Of a DNA stretch of 64,000 nucleotides, positions 16,969 through 25,913 are shown piece after piece. The stretch is from UBA668 sp041394605. GTDB lineage: Bacteria > Actinomycetota > Acidimicrobiia > Acidimicrobiales > Ilumatobacteraceae. The notes under the pieces are model-generated. The model did not search any database. It worked only from the letters and a program-made list of their open reading frames with translations, and was not told the DNA's origin. How positions within the stretch are numbered: the first letter of the stretch is position 1; every line of letters starts with the position of its first letter. The translations under genes were made by a program, and so were the position numbers. The stretch covers positions 28,681 to 92,680 of the forward strand of contig JAWKHX010000019.1 of the NCBI GenBank assembly GCA_041394605.1, given 5' to 3'.

Positions 16969-17708
16969 GCCCGCAGCCAGTCCAGTTCGCCGGCGGCGTC
17001 CAGCGGCGCCCCCACGGCGTCGGCGAACGCGTCGTCCAGCCGCTTCCCGGCGCGCACCTCGTCCAACGTGCCCTGCCGGGCGATGGCCCCGGCGGCGAGG
17101 ATGGCCACGTGGTCGCACAGGCGCTCCACCGTGTCCATCACGTGCGACGAGAACACCACGGTGCCGCCACGGTGCCGGTACGTGTCCAGCACCTCGGTGA
17201 TCACCCGGGCCGAGATCGGATCCACCGACTCGAACGGCTCGTCGAGGAACAGCACCGGAGGGGCGTGCAGCAACGCGGCGGCGAGTGCGATCTTCTTGCG
17301 CATGCCGGTGGAGTAGTCGGCCACCAGGGTCTGGGCATCGGCAGTGAGGCCGAGGGTTGCCAGCAAGTCGGCGGTGCGGGAGTCCACCGTGTCGCGGGGC
17401 AGGTCGCGCAGCAGGCCGAGGTAGGTCAGCAGTTCCTCGCCGGTGAGCCGCTCGAACAGCCGCAGGTCGTCGGGCAGGACGCCCACGCGGTCCTTGATGG
17501 CCGCCGGCTCGGGCCACACGGGCTGCTCGAGGATGCGAACGGTGCCGGCGTCGGGCCGCAGCAGGCCGACCATCATCCGGATCAGCGTGGTCTTGCCAGC
17601 GCCGTTCGGCCCCACCAGCCCGTAGAACGCCCCGGCCGGGATGGCGAGATCCACCCCGCCGACCGCGACCTTGTCGCCGAACCGCTTCACCAGCCCGGCC
17701 GCATCCAC
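16965..17708 (-). CDS. ABC transporter ATP-binding protein
   Basis: 247 residues from the GTG at 17708 (VDAAGLVKRFGDKVAVGGVD), with GGAGG 13 bases upstream; a start at 17753 is possible but has no clear ribosome site. Walker A is GPNGAGKTT and the Q-loop follows. The signature is degenerate (DYSTGMRKKIALAAALLHAP). Walker B is PPVLFLDEPFESVDP and the H-loop is FSSHVMDTVE. DrrA/CcmA-like exporter ATPase, translationally coupled to the permease. Divergent from tsaE with a very short shared upstream region. Confidence 0.9.
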   Translation of the reverse strand: MDAAGLVKRFGDKVAVGGVDLAIPAGAFYGLVGPNGAGKTTLIRMMVGLLRPDAGTVRILEQPVWPEPAAIKDRVGVLPDDLRLFERLTGEELLTYLGLLRDLPRDTVDSRTADLLATLGLTADAQTLVADYSTGMRKKIALAAALLHAPPVLFLDEPFESVDPISARVITEVLDTYRHRGGTVVFSSHVMDTVERLCDHVAILAAGAIARQGTLDEVRAGKRLDDAFADAVGAPLDAAGELDWLRA

Positions 17709-17758
17709 GACGATCGCCCCACCTCCTTGCACGATGAGGTGTCTAGCATTCAACGGCG

Positions 17759-18244
17759 ATGCTCCACCTGCGTGCCCACTCGCTGGCCGACACCCGCGCC
17801 ATCGCCGATGCGCTGGCCGCGGTGGCGCGCCGCGGCGACCTCATCGTGCTGGCCGGTGAGATGGGTGCCGGGAAGACGGCGTTCGCCAAGGGGTTCGGGG
17901 AGGCGCTGGGCGTCACCGAGCCGATCACGTCGCCCACGTTCACGCTGGTCCACAGTTACGACACGCCCGGCAAGCTGACGCTGCACCACGCGGACATCTA
18001 CCGCCTGTCCACCCAGCACGAGGTCGCCGACCTGGCCCTGGCCGAGCTGCTGGAGTACGACGGCGTGGTGCTGCTGGAGTGGGGCGACGTGGTGGCCCGC
18101 TCGTTGGGCGAGCACCTGCTGGTGCAACTGGACACCGACCTCGACGACGAGGACGCCCGCGACATCACCATCAGCGGCACCGGCCGCTCCTGGGCGGACC
18201 GCTGGGCGCGGATCGAGGCGGCGCTGGAGGCGTACGCATGTTGA
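17759..18244 (+). CDS. tsaE: tRNA t6A37 synthesis ATPase TsaE
   Basis: 161 residues with Walker A GEMGAGKTAFAKGF near residues 33-46 and the TsaE block ITSPTFTLVHSYDTPG, then HHADIYRL and LLEWGDVV. ATPase partner of TsaB-TsaD in threonylcarbamoylation of A37 in ANN-decoding tRNAs. The stop lies inside the start of tsaB. The first gene of a four-gene overlapping operon; its start is only tens of bases from the divergent ABC ATPase start, so the transcript may be nearly leaderless. Confidence 0.95.
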   Translation: MLHLRAHSLADTRAIADALAAVARRGDLIVLAGEMGAGKTAFAKGFGEALGVTEPITSPTFTLVHSYDTPGKLTLHHADIYRLSTQHEVADLALAELLEYDGVVLLEWGDVVARSLGEHLLVQLDTDLDDEDARDITISGTGRSWADRWARIEAALEAYAC

Positions 18245-18939
18245 TCCTCGGGATCGAAACGGCCACCCAGCAGGTGAGCGTCGCCATCGGCGGGCACGAA
18301 GGCGTGCTCGGCATGTTCGAGGTGTCCCGCGGGCGGCGCCACGCGGAGACCTTGGTGCCAGCCATCGAGTTTCTGTGCGCACAGGCGGACGTGCAGATCG
18401 ACGAGTTCGGTGCCATTGCGGTGGACATCGGGCCGGGCCTGTTCACCGGCATGCGCGTGGGGTTGGCGGCAGGCAAGGCGATGGCCCAGGCGCTGCGCAT
18501 CCCGATGATCGGGATCAGTTCGCTGGACCTGCTGGCCTTCCCGCTGCGCCACGCCGACCGCACCATCGCCGCCGTCATCGACGCCCGCAAGGGTGAGGTC
18601 TTCTACGCCTTCTACAAGCCGGTGCCGGGCGGGGTGCAGCGGGTCACCGAACCCGCGGTCGGCCGGGCGGAGGACCTGGCCGCCGACCTGATGGCCCGCG
18701 GGCAGAACGTGGTGTGCGTGGGCGACGGGGCGCTGCGCTACCGCGAAGAGATCTCGGGAGCAGCCGGCTGCGACTTCGCCGAGCAGTTCCTGGCCCATCC
18801 GTCCGCGGCGCCGCTGGTGCAGTTGGCCCACGCCCGGGCGCTGCGCGAGGACTGGGTGAACCCGTGGGAGATCCAGCCCCTCTACCTGCGGGCACCGGAT
18901 GCCCAGATCAACTGGTCCACGCGGGAGTCCGCCCGATGA
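18238..18939 (+). CDS. tsaB: tRNA t6A37 synthesis scaffold TsaB
   Basis: 233 residues of the ASKHA fold without catalytic metal residues. It starts MLILGIETATQQVSVAIGG, then RRHAETLVPAIEFL and the conserved VDIGPGLFTGMRVGLAAGKA near residues 61-80, ISSLDLLAF and DARKGEVFYAF. Heterodimer partner of TsaD. The start overlaps tsaE by 7 bases and the stop overlaps rimI by 4. Confidence 0.95.
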   Translation: MLILGIETATQQVSVAIGGHEGVLGMFEVSRGRRHAETLVPAIEFLCAQADVQIDEFGAIAVDIGPGLFTGMRVGLAAGKAMAQALRIPMIGISSLDLLAFPLRHADRTIAAVIDARKGEVFYAFYKPVPGGVQRVTEPAVGRAEDLAADLMARGQNVVCVGDGALRYREEISGAAGCDFAEQFLAHPSAAPLVQLAHARALREDWVNPWEIQPLYLRAPDAQINWSTRESAR

Positions 18940-19478
18940 GCATGCTCGGGCGCCTGCTGCCGCGCCGCGCCTCGGCGGCCCTGATGGTGGAGCCGTTGCG
19001 TCGCCGCCACCTGGCCGGGGTGATGGAGATCGAGCAGGTCTCGTACCCGAAGCCGTGGACGCTGTCGGTCTTCCAGTCGGAACTGGGGCTGGCGGCCACT
19101 GGCGAGCGGGTGTACCTCGTGGCGCGAGAGGGCAGCCACGTGGTGGGCTACGCGGGGATGATGGTGGCGCTCGACGAGGCCCACGTCACCAATATCGCCG
19201 TGGCGCCGGCAGCCCGGCGCGGCGGGTTGGGCAACCGCCTGCTGGCGGAACTGGCGTGGGCCGCGATCGGCCGCGGGTGTACCGGCCTGACGCTGGAGGT
19301 CCGGGTCAGCAACACGGCCGCGCAGGCGCTGTACGGGGCGTTCGGCTTCGAGGCCGCAGGGGTCCGCCGCCGCTACTACGAGAACACGGAGGATGCGATC
19401 GTGATGTGGCGCCACGGGATCCTCGAGGCGGACTTCCGCCAACTGCTGCGCGAGCGCAGTCCGGAGGCGGGGCGATGA
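18936..19478 (+). CDS. rimI: Ribosomal protein S18-alanine N-acetyltransferase
   Basis: 180-residue GNAT protein: core LMVEPLRRRHLAGVMEIEQV, YPKPWTLSVFQSEL, acetyl-CoA loop APAARRGGLGNRLLAELA near residues 89-106, and EVRVSNTAAQALYGAFGFE. In actinobacteria and many others rimI sits between tsaB and tsaD, as here, with 4-base overlaps on both sides. A short basic extension precedes the domain. The modified substrate is inferred from the family name. Confidence 0.93.
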   Translation: MSMLGRLLPRRASAALMVEPLRRRHLAGVMEIEQVSYPKPWTLSVFQSELGLAATGERVYLVAREGSHVVGYAGMMVALDEAHVTNIAVAPAARRGGLGNRLLAELAWAAIGRGCTGLTLEVRVSNTAAQALYGAFGFEAAGVRRRYYENTEDAIVMWRHGILEADFRQLLRERSPEAGR

Positions 19479-20500
19479 GCGAGGTGACCGTGGACGACCG
19501 CACGCTGGTGCTGGGGATCGAAACGAGTTGCGACGAGACCGCTGCCGCGCTGGTGATGGGCGGGTACGACGTGGTGTCGTCGGCGGTCAGTACCCAGGTG
19601 GACCTGCACGCCGAGTTCGGTGGCGTGGTGCCCGAGGTGGCGTCGCGGGCGCACCTGGATCTGCTCAACCCGATGATCGCCAGGGCCATCGTGGAGGCCG
19701 GTGTGGGGGAGGAGCGCATCGACGCCGTGGCCTGCACGGTGGGGCCCGGATTGATCGGGGCCCTGCTGGTGGGCGTGTCGGCGGCGAAGGCGCTGGCGCT
19801 CACGTGGGGTGTGCCGTTCGTGGGCGTCAACCACATGGAGGCCCATCTGTACGCAGCCTTCCTGGAGGACCCCACGCTGGAGTTCCCCCTGGTGGTCATG
19901 CTGGTGTCCGGTGGGCACACGATGCTGGTGGAGATGCAGGACCACGGTCGGTACCGGCTGCTCGGCCAGACCATTGACGATGCCGCAGGCGAGGCGTTCG
20001 ACAAGGTGGCCCGGTTCCTCGGCCTCGGCTATCCCGGCGGCCCGGCCATCGACCGCGAAGCTCAGTACGGCGATCCGGAGGCCATCGCGTTCCCGCGGGC
20101 GATGCTGCACGACGGGCTGGACTTCAGCTTCAGCGGGCTGAAGACGTCGGTGATGAACCATGTGCGCAAGCACCCCGACGTGTCGGCCGCCGATGTTGCA
20201 GCCTCGTTCCAGACCGCCGTGGTGGACGTGCTGGTGGCCAAGGCCCGCCGGGCCGCGGAAGCGGTGGGCGCCAAGGGCCTGGTGCTCGGCGGCGGGGTGG
20301 CGGCCAACTCGCTGCTGCGCGAGCGGTTCCTGTCCGTGTGCGCCGACGCGGGCATCCGCGGGTTCCTGCCCAGCCGCGCCATGTGCACGGACAACGCGGC
20401 GATGATCGCCGCCGCCGGATGGCACCGGTTGCGCTCGGACGGGCCGACGGCGCTCGATGCCGGGGCCTACCCCAACCTGCGCCTGCCCCTCCTGCCATGA
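19475..20500 (+). CDS. tsaD: tRNA t6A37 threonylcarbamoyltransferase TsaD
   Basis: 341 residues. Transfers the threonylcarbamoyl group to A37 of tRNA. Starts near LVLGIETSCDETAAALV; the metal-binding histidines are in GVNHMEAHLYAAF. Also present: MLVSGGHTMLVEM, DDAAGEAFDKVARFLGLGYP, DFSFSGLKTSVM, the glycine-rich LVLGGGVAANSLLRERF and CTDNAAMIAAAGW. All catalytic motifs are intact. It completes tsaE-tsaB-rimI-tsaD; the stop overlaps the following methyltransferase. Confidence 0.96.
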   Translation: MSEVTVDDRTLVLGIETSCDETAAALVMGGYDVVSSAVSTQVDLHAEFGGVVPEVASRAHLDLLNPMIARAIVEAGVGEERIDAVACTVGPGLIGALLVGVSAAKALALTWGVPFVGVNHMEAHLYAAFLEDPTLEFPLVVMLVSGGHTMLVEMQDHGRYRLLGQTIDDAAGEAFDKVARFLGLGYPGGPAIDREAQYGDPEAIAFPRAMLHDGLDFSFSGLKTSVMNHVRKHPDVSAADVAASFQTAVVDVLVAKARRAAEAVGAKGLVLGGGVAANSLLRERFLSVCADAGIRGFLPSRAMCTDNAAMIAAAGWHRLRSDGPTALDAGAYPNLRLPLLP

Positions 20501-21594
20501 GCAGCGGCGGTCGGCTGGACGCCTTCGTGGTGGCGGCGCCCGGGCTGGAGCCCCTGCTTCTGGACGAGTTGACCCGCCTGGACGTCCGTCCGGCGCGGGC
20601 AGTGAAGGGCGGCGTGGAGTGCTCCGTGACCTGGCCGCAGCTCTGGGCGGTGCACCTGCGGTCGCGCCTGGCCACCCGGGTGCTGGTGCGGGTGTGGCGG
20701 TTCAGGGCGACGAACTGGAGCGAGTTGGAGGCCGGGCTGCGGCGGGTGCCGTGGGGCGAGTGGTTGGCCGACGACGCCGGCGTGGCGGTGCAGGCGACCT
20801 GCTCGAAGTCGTCGGCGCTCTACCACTCCGGCGCGGTCGCGGAGCGGGCGGCCGGCATGATCGGTCGCCCGGCCGGCGACCAGGTGGTGCAGGTGCGGGT
20901 GCTGGACGACGTGGTCACGGTCAGCCTGGATGCCACCGGCCCTGCGCTGTTCAAACGCGGGTGGCGCGGCCCGTCGGGGCGCGCCCCGATGCGCGAGACG
21001 CTGGCCGCCGCACTGGTGCTGGCCTCCGGGTGGGACCGGCGCAGCCCGCTGGTCGACCCGTTCTGCGGGTCGGGCACGGTGGCCATCGAGGCCGCGATGA
21101 TCGCCCGGCGGATGTCGCCCGGCCGGCACCGTCAGTTCGCCTTCCAGCAGTGGACGTCGTTCTCCGGCGAGGCGTGGGCGCGCCTGCTGCGCGGGGCCGA
21201 CGGCGACGTCATCGACCGCTGCCCGCCGATCCTCGCCACGGACCGCGACGACGGTGCCGTCGCCGCTGCGTTGGAGAACGCGGCCGCCGCCGGGGTGGGG
21301 GAGCAGGTCGACGTGCAGCGCCGGTCGATCTCCGACCTGGTGCTGCCGGCCCGGCCCGGCTGGCTGGTCAGCAACCCACCGTACGGCCGGCGGGTCGGTG
21401 CCGACGTGCGCGATCTCTATGACCGCTTCGGTCAGGTGCTGCGGTCGTCCGCCGGCGGGTGGCGGGTTGCGGTGCTCGCCGCGAAGGAGACCCCCGTCGC
21501 CCGGCTGGGCCTGCCCCTGACGTCCGGCCTGCACACCTCCAACGGCGGCATCCCCGTGGATGTGTGGTGCGGCCCGGTCGCCCCGCCGGCCTGA
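20497..21594 (+). CDS. THUMP-type RNA (guanine-N2) methyltransferase, RlmL/Trm-G10-like
   Basis: 365 residues, ATG overlapping the tsaD stop. The N-terminal part (about 1-150) resembles the ferredoxin-like plus THUMP region of RlmL (AAPGLEPLLLDELTRLDVRP; RVWRFRATNWSELEAGL). The C-terminal Rossmann domain has the SAM motif VDPFCGSGTVAIEAAMIARR near residues 187-206, the acidic motif LATDRDDGAV and the catalytic SNPPYGRRVG near 290. The substrate (23S rRNA or tRNA) cannot be told from sequence. Last gene of the t6A cluster. Confidence 0.88.
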   Translation: MSSGGRLDAFVVAAPGLEPLLLDELTRLDVRPARAVKGGVECSVTWPQLWAVHLRSRLATRVLVRVWRFRATNWSELEAGLRRVPWGEWLADDAGVAVQATCSKSSALYHSGAVAERAAGMIGRPAGDQVVQVRVLDDVVTVSLDATGPALFKRGWRGPSGRAPMRETLAAALVLASGWDRRSPLVDPFCGSGTVAIEAAMIARRMSPGRHRQFAFQQWTSFSGEAWARLLRGADGDVIDRCPPILATDRDDGAVAAALENAAAAGVGEQVDVQRRSISDLVLPARPGWLVSNPPYGRRVGADVRDLYDRFGQVLRSSAGGWRVAVLAAKETPVARLGLPLTSGLHTSNGGIPVDVWCGPVAPPA

Positions 21595-21932
21595 GCCCCA
21601 GCCTGCCCGCGCCGGTCGGACCGGCCGCCCATCACGCCGGTCGAGTCACGGTCGGCGGACGTCTCCGGTCGCGGCGACGGCATCACGTCCCCGCCCCCGC
21701 CGGAATCGAAGTCGAACCGAGTTGAACGGCGGCACCTGTGCTCCGGAGCTGCGGGCCGTTGGTCGCCGACCGCGAGTGCGGCCGCCGAGGCCCCGCCCCA
21801 TCGAATCGAAATCGAAGTGAGCTGAACGGGGGCGCCGGAGGGCACGGCGTGTGTGGGACGGGCTGGGCGGGACGGAGAAGGTGCCCATGGATCTTGCCGA
21901 ATCGGCCCACCTCGGTGTCGTCAGTACGGTCG
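21595..21932. other. Intergenic region with short direct repeats
   Basis: 338 bases with no convincing coding sequence in any frame. It holds two imperfect 36-base copies spaced 100 bases apart (separate entry) whose core CGAATCGAAATCG recurs at 28891-28903. No transposase or tRNA seen. Confidence 0.6.
21701..21836 (+). repeat. Pair of 36-base direct repeats, 100-base period
   Basis: Copies at 21701-21736 and 21801-21836 match at 28 of 36 positions. Both contain GAATCGAA, then TCGAA, then TGAACGG. The second copy contains the 13-mer CGAATCGAAATCG (21802-21814), found exactly in inverted orientation at 28891-28903. Confidence 0.6.
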
Positions 21933-22313
21933 ATGAGCCCGACGCCGTTCACCCTGCCGACACCGTTCACCCCGCTTCCCGCCCCCGGGCGGCTGAAGCC
22001 GATCGACACCCGCCGCGCCGTGCTGTCGGTCTTCTTCCTCCACGACGGCGGACCGCTGGCGATTCCCGAGGTCGTGGAACTCACCCACCGGCTGGCCGGC
22101 CTCGACCTGGCGGCGCTGCCCGGCGTGCCGCCGCACCGGCGGGCCAGCGACATCCTCCGCCACCAGGTCCGGGCGGGCCGGGCGGAAGTGGTCGAGCGGG
22201 GTCGCTACCGCCTCCACACCGGCATGTTCTCCACCTCCACCCGATGGCGCTGCGTCCACTGGCAGCGGGTGGTGGAATGGCGGGCACGCACCCTGCGGCC
22301 GCCGCTGCCCTGA
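21933..22313 (+). CDS. Hypothetical protein, possibly winged-helix
   Basis: 126 residues from an ATG at 21933. After a proline/threonine-rich start (PFTLPTPFTPLPAPG) comes a compact predicted helical domain: RAVLSVFFLHDGGPLAIPEV, then VELTHRLAGLDL, RASDILRHQVRAGRAEVVER and GRYRLHTGMF. The layout, a helix followed by a pairing helix and a GRYRL hairpin, looks like a winged-helix or HTH domain. No family recognised. Codon use matches the surrounding genes. Convergent with the downstream minus-strand amidotransferase, ending 16 bases from its stop. Confidence 0.6.
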   Translation: MSPTPFTLPTPFTPLPAPGRLKPIDTRRAVLSVFFLHDGGPLAIPEVVELTHRLAGLDLAALPGVPPHRRASDILRHQVRAGRAEVVERGRYRLHTGMFSTSTRWRCVHWQRVVEWRARTLRPPLP

Positions 22314-22329
22314 CCGGCCGGGCAGCGAC

Positions 22330-23029
22330 TCAGCAGTGGGCCACGAGGGCGCTGAACAACGCCTGCTGCTGGTCGTCGCTGTCCGCGGAATCCTCCGGGT
22401 GCCACTGGGTGGCCACGGTCCAGCGGGCGGCCGGCACCTCGGCGGCGTGGATCAGGCCGTCGGCGGTGCGGCCGACCACCTCCATCCCGTCGGCCACCCG
22501 GTCAAGGGCCTGGTGGTGCACGCAGTGCCCGGCGTGCACGGTGGTGCTGCCGATGGCCTCGGCCAGCTTGCTCCCCGGCGTCAATGGCACCTCGTGGTGG
22601 GCGAACCAGTGGGCCTCGGTGCCGATGTGCTGTTCCAGCGTGCCGCCCATCACCACGTTCAGCACCTGCATGCCCCGGCAGATGGCCAGCATCGGCAGGT
22701 CGGCGTCCAGCGCGGCACGCACCACGGCCAACTCCACCGCGTCGTGCTCCGGCACGATGCCGTACAGCTGCTCGGCCGTGGCCTCCTGCCCGTAGTGGCG
22801 GGGGTCGATGTCGCCGCCACCGTGCAGCGCGATGCCGTCCACCCGCCGCAGCAGCGATGGCACTTCGTCCACCAGCGCGGGGATCGGCGGCAGCATCAGC
22901 GGCACCCCGCCGCCGCGTGCCACGGCCTGGAAGTAGCGCTGGCCGGCGGCGAACGGCGCCCGCACCCTTGGCCTCGGTGGCGAGGCGGCCGACGATGAGG
23001 ATGACGGGGGCGGAACCGGGGGCAGACAC
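22330..23029 (-). CDS. Gamma-glutamyl-gamma-aminobutyrate hydrolase-type amidotransferase (C26), copy 1, frameshifted
   Basis: About 233 residues once one frame break is bridged. The GTG start at 23029 reads VSAPGSAPVILIVGRLATEA, and the main frame continues as RAPFAAGQRYFQAVARGGGV. The break near 22966 is explained by one lost G in AAGGGGTG. Class-I amidotransferase fold of the C26/PuuD type: GGGDIDPRHYGQ, nucleophile cysteine in LAICRGMQVLNVVMGG, and catalytic His/Glu in ATQWHPEDSAD. Such proteins hydrolyse gamma-glutamyl amides. It follows a paralogue 11 bases upstream on the same strand. Confidence 0.85.
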
Positions 23030-23040
23030 GGTGCGCGAGC

Positions 23041-23773
23041 CTACGCCCGCAGCCGCTCGCCCGCCGCCCGGGCCGCAGCCCGGCGGATGAGCTCGTCGTA
23101 GATCGCCTGCTGCTGCGGCTTGTGCGTGGCGGTGTCCTCCGGGTGCCACTGGGCCGCCACGACCCATGTCGCGGTGGAGCAGCTCCACGGCTTCCAGCTG
23201 GCCGTCGGGCGACCACCCGCACGCCACCAGCGGCTCGGCCAGCTCACCCAGCCCCTGGTGGTGCACCGAATGGCAGTGCTCCAGATCGGTGGTGCCCGTG
23301 GCCTGGGCCAGCTTGCTGCCTTCGGTGAGCCGCACGGGGTGCTCCCGCATCCAGTGGTCGCTGTTGCCGATGTCCTGCACCAGCGTGCCGCCGAGCGCCA
23401 CGTTCAGCACCTGCATGCCGCGGCACAGGGCCAGCATCGGCAGGTCCAGCTCGATCGCCGCCAGCGCAACGGCGATGTCCAGGTCGTCGTGGTCGGGCAC
23501 GATGCCGTAGAGCGTGTCCTCGTCGGGTTCCTCGCCGTACCGCCGCGGGTCCACGTCGCCCCCGCCTGGCAGCAGCACGCCGTCGAAGTGCTGCAGCACC
23601 GTGACGGCGTTGCGGGCCAGCTGGCGGATCGGCGGCACCAGCACTGGCACCCCGCCGGCGCGGGCCACGGCCCGCGAGTACGGCTGGCTGCTGCTGAACG
23701 CGTCGCGCTTGCCCTCGTCGGAGAACGTCAGCACCCGGGCGCAGACGGCGATCAGGGGCGGCGGTGTGTCCAT
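23041..23773 (-). CDS. Gamma-glutamyl-gamma-aminobutyrate hydrolase-type amidotransferase (C26), copy 2, frameshifted
   Basis: About 243 residues from the ATG at 23773 (MDTPPPLIAVCARVLTFSDE). Motifs: LLPGGGDVDPRRYGEEPDED, nucleophile loop LALCRGMQVLNVALGG, and, after a frame break near 23165-23172, WVVAAQWHPEDTATHKPQQQ with the catalytic His and Glu. Clearly paralogous to the next gene (same DTLYGIVPDHD/QLYGIVPEHD and GMQVLNV blocks), so this is a tandem duplication. Divergent from the aldehyde dehydrogenase 70 bases away, suggesting a shared regulatory region. Confidence 0.85.
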
Positions 23774-23843
23774 CGCCTCCCATTGTGGCGCGCCGCCGTC
23801 GGCCCGCCCACGTCGGCGCCCTTCGGCGCTACCCTCGCTCACC

Positions 23844-25202
23844 GTGTCCGATCTGATCCTGCGCAACCCCGCCACCGAGGACGTCATCGCCGAACTGCCT
23901 CACGCCACGGTGGAGGACATGGACCACGCCATCGAGCGTGCCGCCGCCGCCGGCGACGCCTGGCGCCGGGTCGCCCCGGCCGACCGTGCCCGCCTGCTGC
24001 GCCGCTTCGCCGACACCGTGGCCGCTCACGCCGACGAGTTGGCCGAGATCGAGACCCGCAACATGGGCATGCCCATCGGGTCGTCGCGCTGGTGCGCCAA
24101 CGCCGTGGCCGACACCATCCACTACTACGCCGGCGCGGTGGAGAAGCACACCGGCAGCACCATCCCAGTCGCCGGTGGCGTGGACATGACGTTCCACGAA
24201 CCCCTTGGTGTCGTCGGCCTCATCACCCCGTGGAACTTCCCGATGCTGATCGCCTCGTGGAAGGTGGCACCGGCGCTGGCCGCCGGCAACACGGCCGTCC
24301 TCAAGCCGGCGGAGATCACCCCGCTCACCAGCATCCGGCTCGGCGAGTTGGCGCTGGAAGCGGGCATCCCCGAGGGAGTCCTGAACGTGGTGGTCGGGCC
24401 GGGCAGCACCGTCGGCTGGCGACTGGTGGAACACCCCACCGTCCGCAAGGTGGGCTTCACCGGCTCCACGGCCGTGGGCAAGCGGCTGATGCAGGGCTGC
24501 GCCGACCAGATCAAGCGGCTCACGCTGGAGCTCGGCGGCAAGAGCGCCAACATCGTGTTCGCCGACGCCGACCTGGCCAAGGCCGCCGCCGCCGCCCCGT
24601 CCGCGGTGTTCGACAACTCCGGCCAGGACTGCTGCAGCCGCAGCCGGGTGCTGGTGCAGCGCAGCGTGCTGGACGACTTCCTCGAGCAGTTCGTCGCCGC
24701 AGCCGCAGCGTGGAAGGTGGGCGACCCGATGGACCCCGCCACCGCGATGGGCCCACTGGTCACCGCCGACCATCTGGCCCGCGTCCGCAGCTACAGCCAG
24801 GACGTGCAGCCGGTCTTCACCGGCCAGGTGCCCGACGGCCCCGGCTACTGGCACCCGGTGATGATCGCCGTCGCCGAGGACATGTCGCCGGTGGCCTGCC
24901 GGGAGGAGATCTTCGGTCCGGTGGCGATGGTGATCCCCTTCGACGACGAGGCCGATGCCATTCGCATCTGCAACGACAGCGAGTACGGCCTGTCCGGCTC
25001 GGTGTGGACCCGCGACGGCGCCCGTGCGCTGCGCGTGGTGCGGGCGATGGAGGCCGGCACCATCAGCGTCAACTCCAACTCGTCGGTCCGCTACGCCACC
25101 CCGTTCGGGGGCTTCAAGCAGAGCGGCCTCGGCCGCGAGCACAGCATGCACGTGCTGGACCACTACACCGAACTCAAGAACGTCTTCATCTCCACGGAGT
25201 GA
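23844..25202 (+). CDS. Aldehyde dehydrogenase family protein
   Basis: 452 residues from the GTG at 23844. NAD(P)-dependent oxidation of an aldehyde to an acid. Motifs: GLITPWNFPMLIASWKVAPA (cofactor site, near residues 128-147), FTGSTAVGKRLMQ, catalytic glutamate in LTLELGGKSANIVF, catalytic cysteine at 263 or 264 in NSGQDCCSRSRV, EEIFGPVAMVIPF, and PFGGFKQSGLGREHS. The type resembles betaine/gamma-glutamyl-aminobutyraldehyde dehydrogenases; with the flanking amidotransferases a PuuC-like role is plausible but unproven. Confidence 0.92.
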   Translation: MSDLILRNPATEDVIAELPHATVEDMDHAIERAAAAGDAWRRVAPADRARLLRRFADTVAAHADELAEIETRNMGMPIGSSRWCANAVADTIHYYAGAVEKHTGSTIPVAGGVDMTFHEPLGVVGLITPWNFPMLIASWKVAPALAAGNTAVLKPAEITPLTSIRLGELALEAGIPEGVLNVVVGPGSTVGWRLVEHPTVRKVGFTGSTAVGKRLMQGCADQIKRLTLELGGKSANIVFADADLAKAAAAAPSAVFDNSGQDCCSRSRVLVQRSVLDDFLEQFVAAAAAWKVGDPMDPATAMGPLVTADHLARVRSYSQDVQPVFTGQVPDGPGYWHPVMIAVAEDMSPVACREEIFGPVAMVIPFDDEADAIRICNDSEYGLSGSVWTRDGARALRVVRAMEAGTISVNSNSSVRYATPFGGFKQSGLGREHSMHVLDHYTELKNVFISTE

Positions 25203-25206
25203 CCCG

Positions 25207-25881
25207 ATGCGCGCCCTGCTCCTCTGCAACTACTACGACGCCGACGCCGGGTTCGTAGGCGAACGGTTCCGCCAGCACGGCTACTCGTTCACCGAGTGCC
25301 ACCGCGAGCGCCGCGCCACCTGGCCCAGCCTGGACGGGCACGATCTGGTGCTCAGCCTGGGCAGCGACTGGAGCGTCTACTGGCCGCACGTGGAGAGCGA
25401 GGTGTCGGAGGAAGCAGCCGTGATCCGCACCGCGCACGAGCAGGGCATCCCCGTGTTCGGCATCTGCTACGGCAACCAGATCATGGCCCACGCCCTCGGC
25501 GGCACGGTGGAGCGGGCCCGCGAACCGGAGATCGGCTGGTACGAGATCGTCACCGACATGCCCGAGGTCATCGTGCCCGGCCCGTGGTTCCAGTGGCACA
25601 GCGACGTCGTCACCGTGCCCGGTCATGCAGAGGAGTTGGCCCGCACGTCGGTCGGCCCGCAGGCCTGGCGGATCGGCACAAGTTTCTGCACCCAGTTCCA
25701 CCCGGAGGTCACCGAGGCGATGGTGCGCCGCTGGATCGAAGGCGGTGGCGCCGAGGAGGCCGCCAAGCACGGCCGGGACCCCGACCAGTTGCTGGCCGAC
25801 ACCCGCCGCAACGTCGCCGAGTCGCGGCCCAACGCCAACGCGATCGTGGACTGGTACGTGGAGAGCGTCGTTCGCGGGTAG
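25207..25881 (+). CDS. Class-I glutamine amidotransferase-like protein
   Basis: 224 residues, 4 bases after the aldehyde dehydrogenase. GuaA-like triad: nucleophile C87 in FGICYGNQIMAHALGG, H165 and E167 in CTQFHPEVTEAMV. It belongs to stand-alone type-1 amidotransferases related to YfeJ/GMP-synthase-like proteins rather than to the C26 pair upstream. The substrate is unknown; it may remove or transfer a glutamyl amide nitrogen. Likely one operon with the dehydrogenase and the kinase downstream. Confidence 0.88.
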   Translation: MRALLLCNYYDADAGFVGERFRQHGYSFTECHRERRATWPSLDGHDLVLSLGSDWSVYWPHVESEVSEEAAVIRTAHEQGIPVFGICYGNQIMAHALGGTVERAREPEIGWYEIVTDMPEVIVPGPWFQWHSDVVTVPGHAEELARTSVGPQAWRIGTSFCTQFHPEVTEAMVRRWIEGGGAEEAAKHGRDPDQLLADTRRNVAESRPNANAIVDWYVESVVRG

Positions 25882-25913
25882 CGCCGCCGCCTCGCTGGTC
25901 TACCGTGGCCGGT

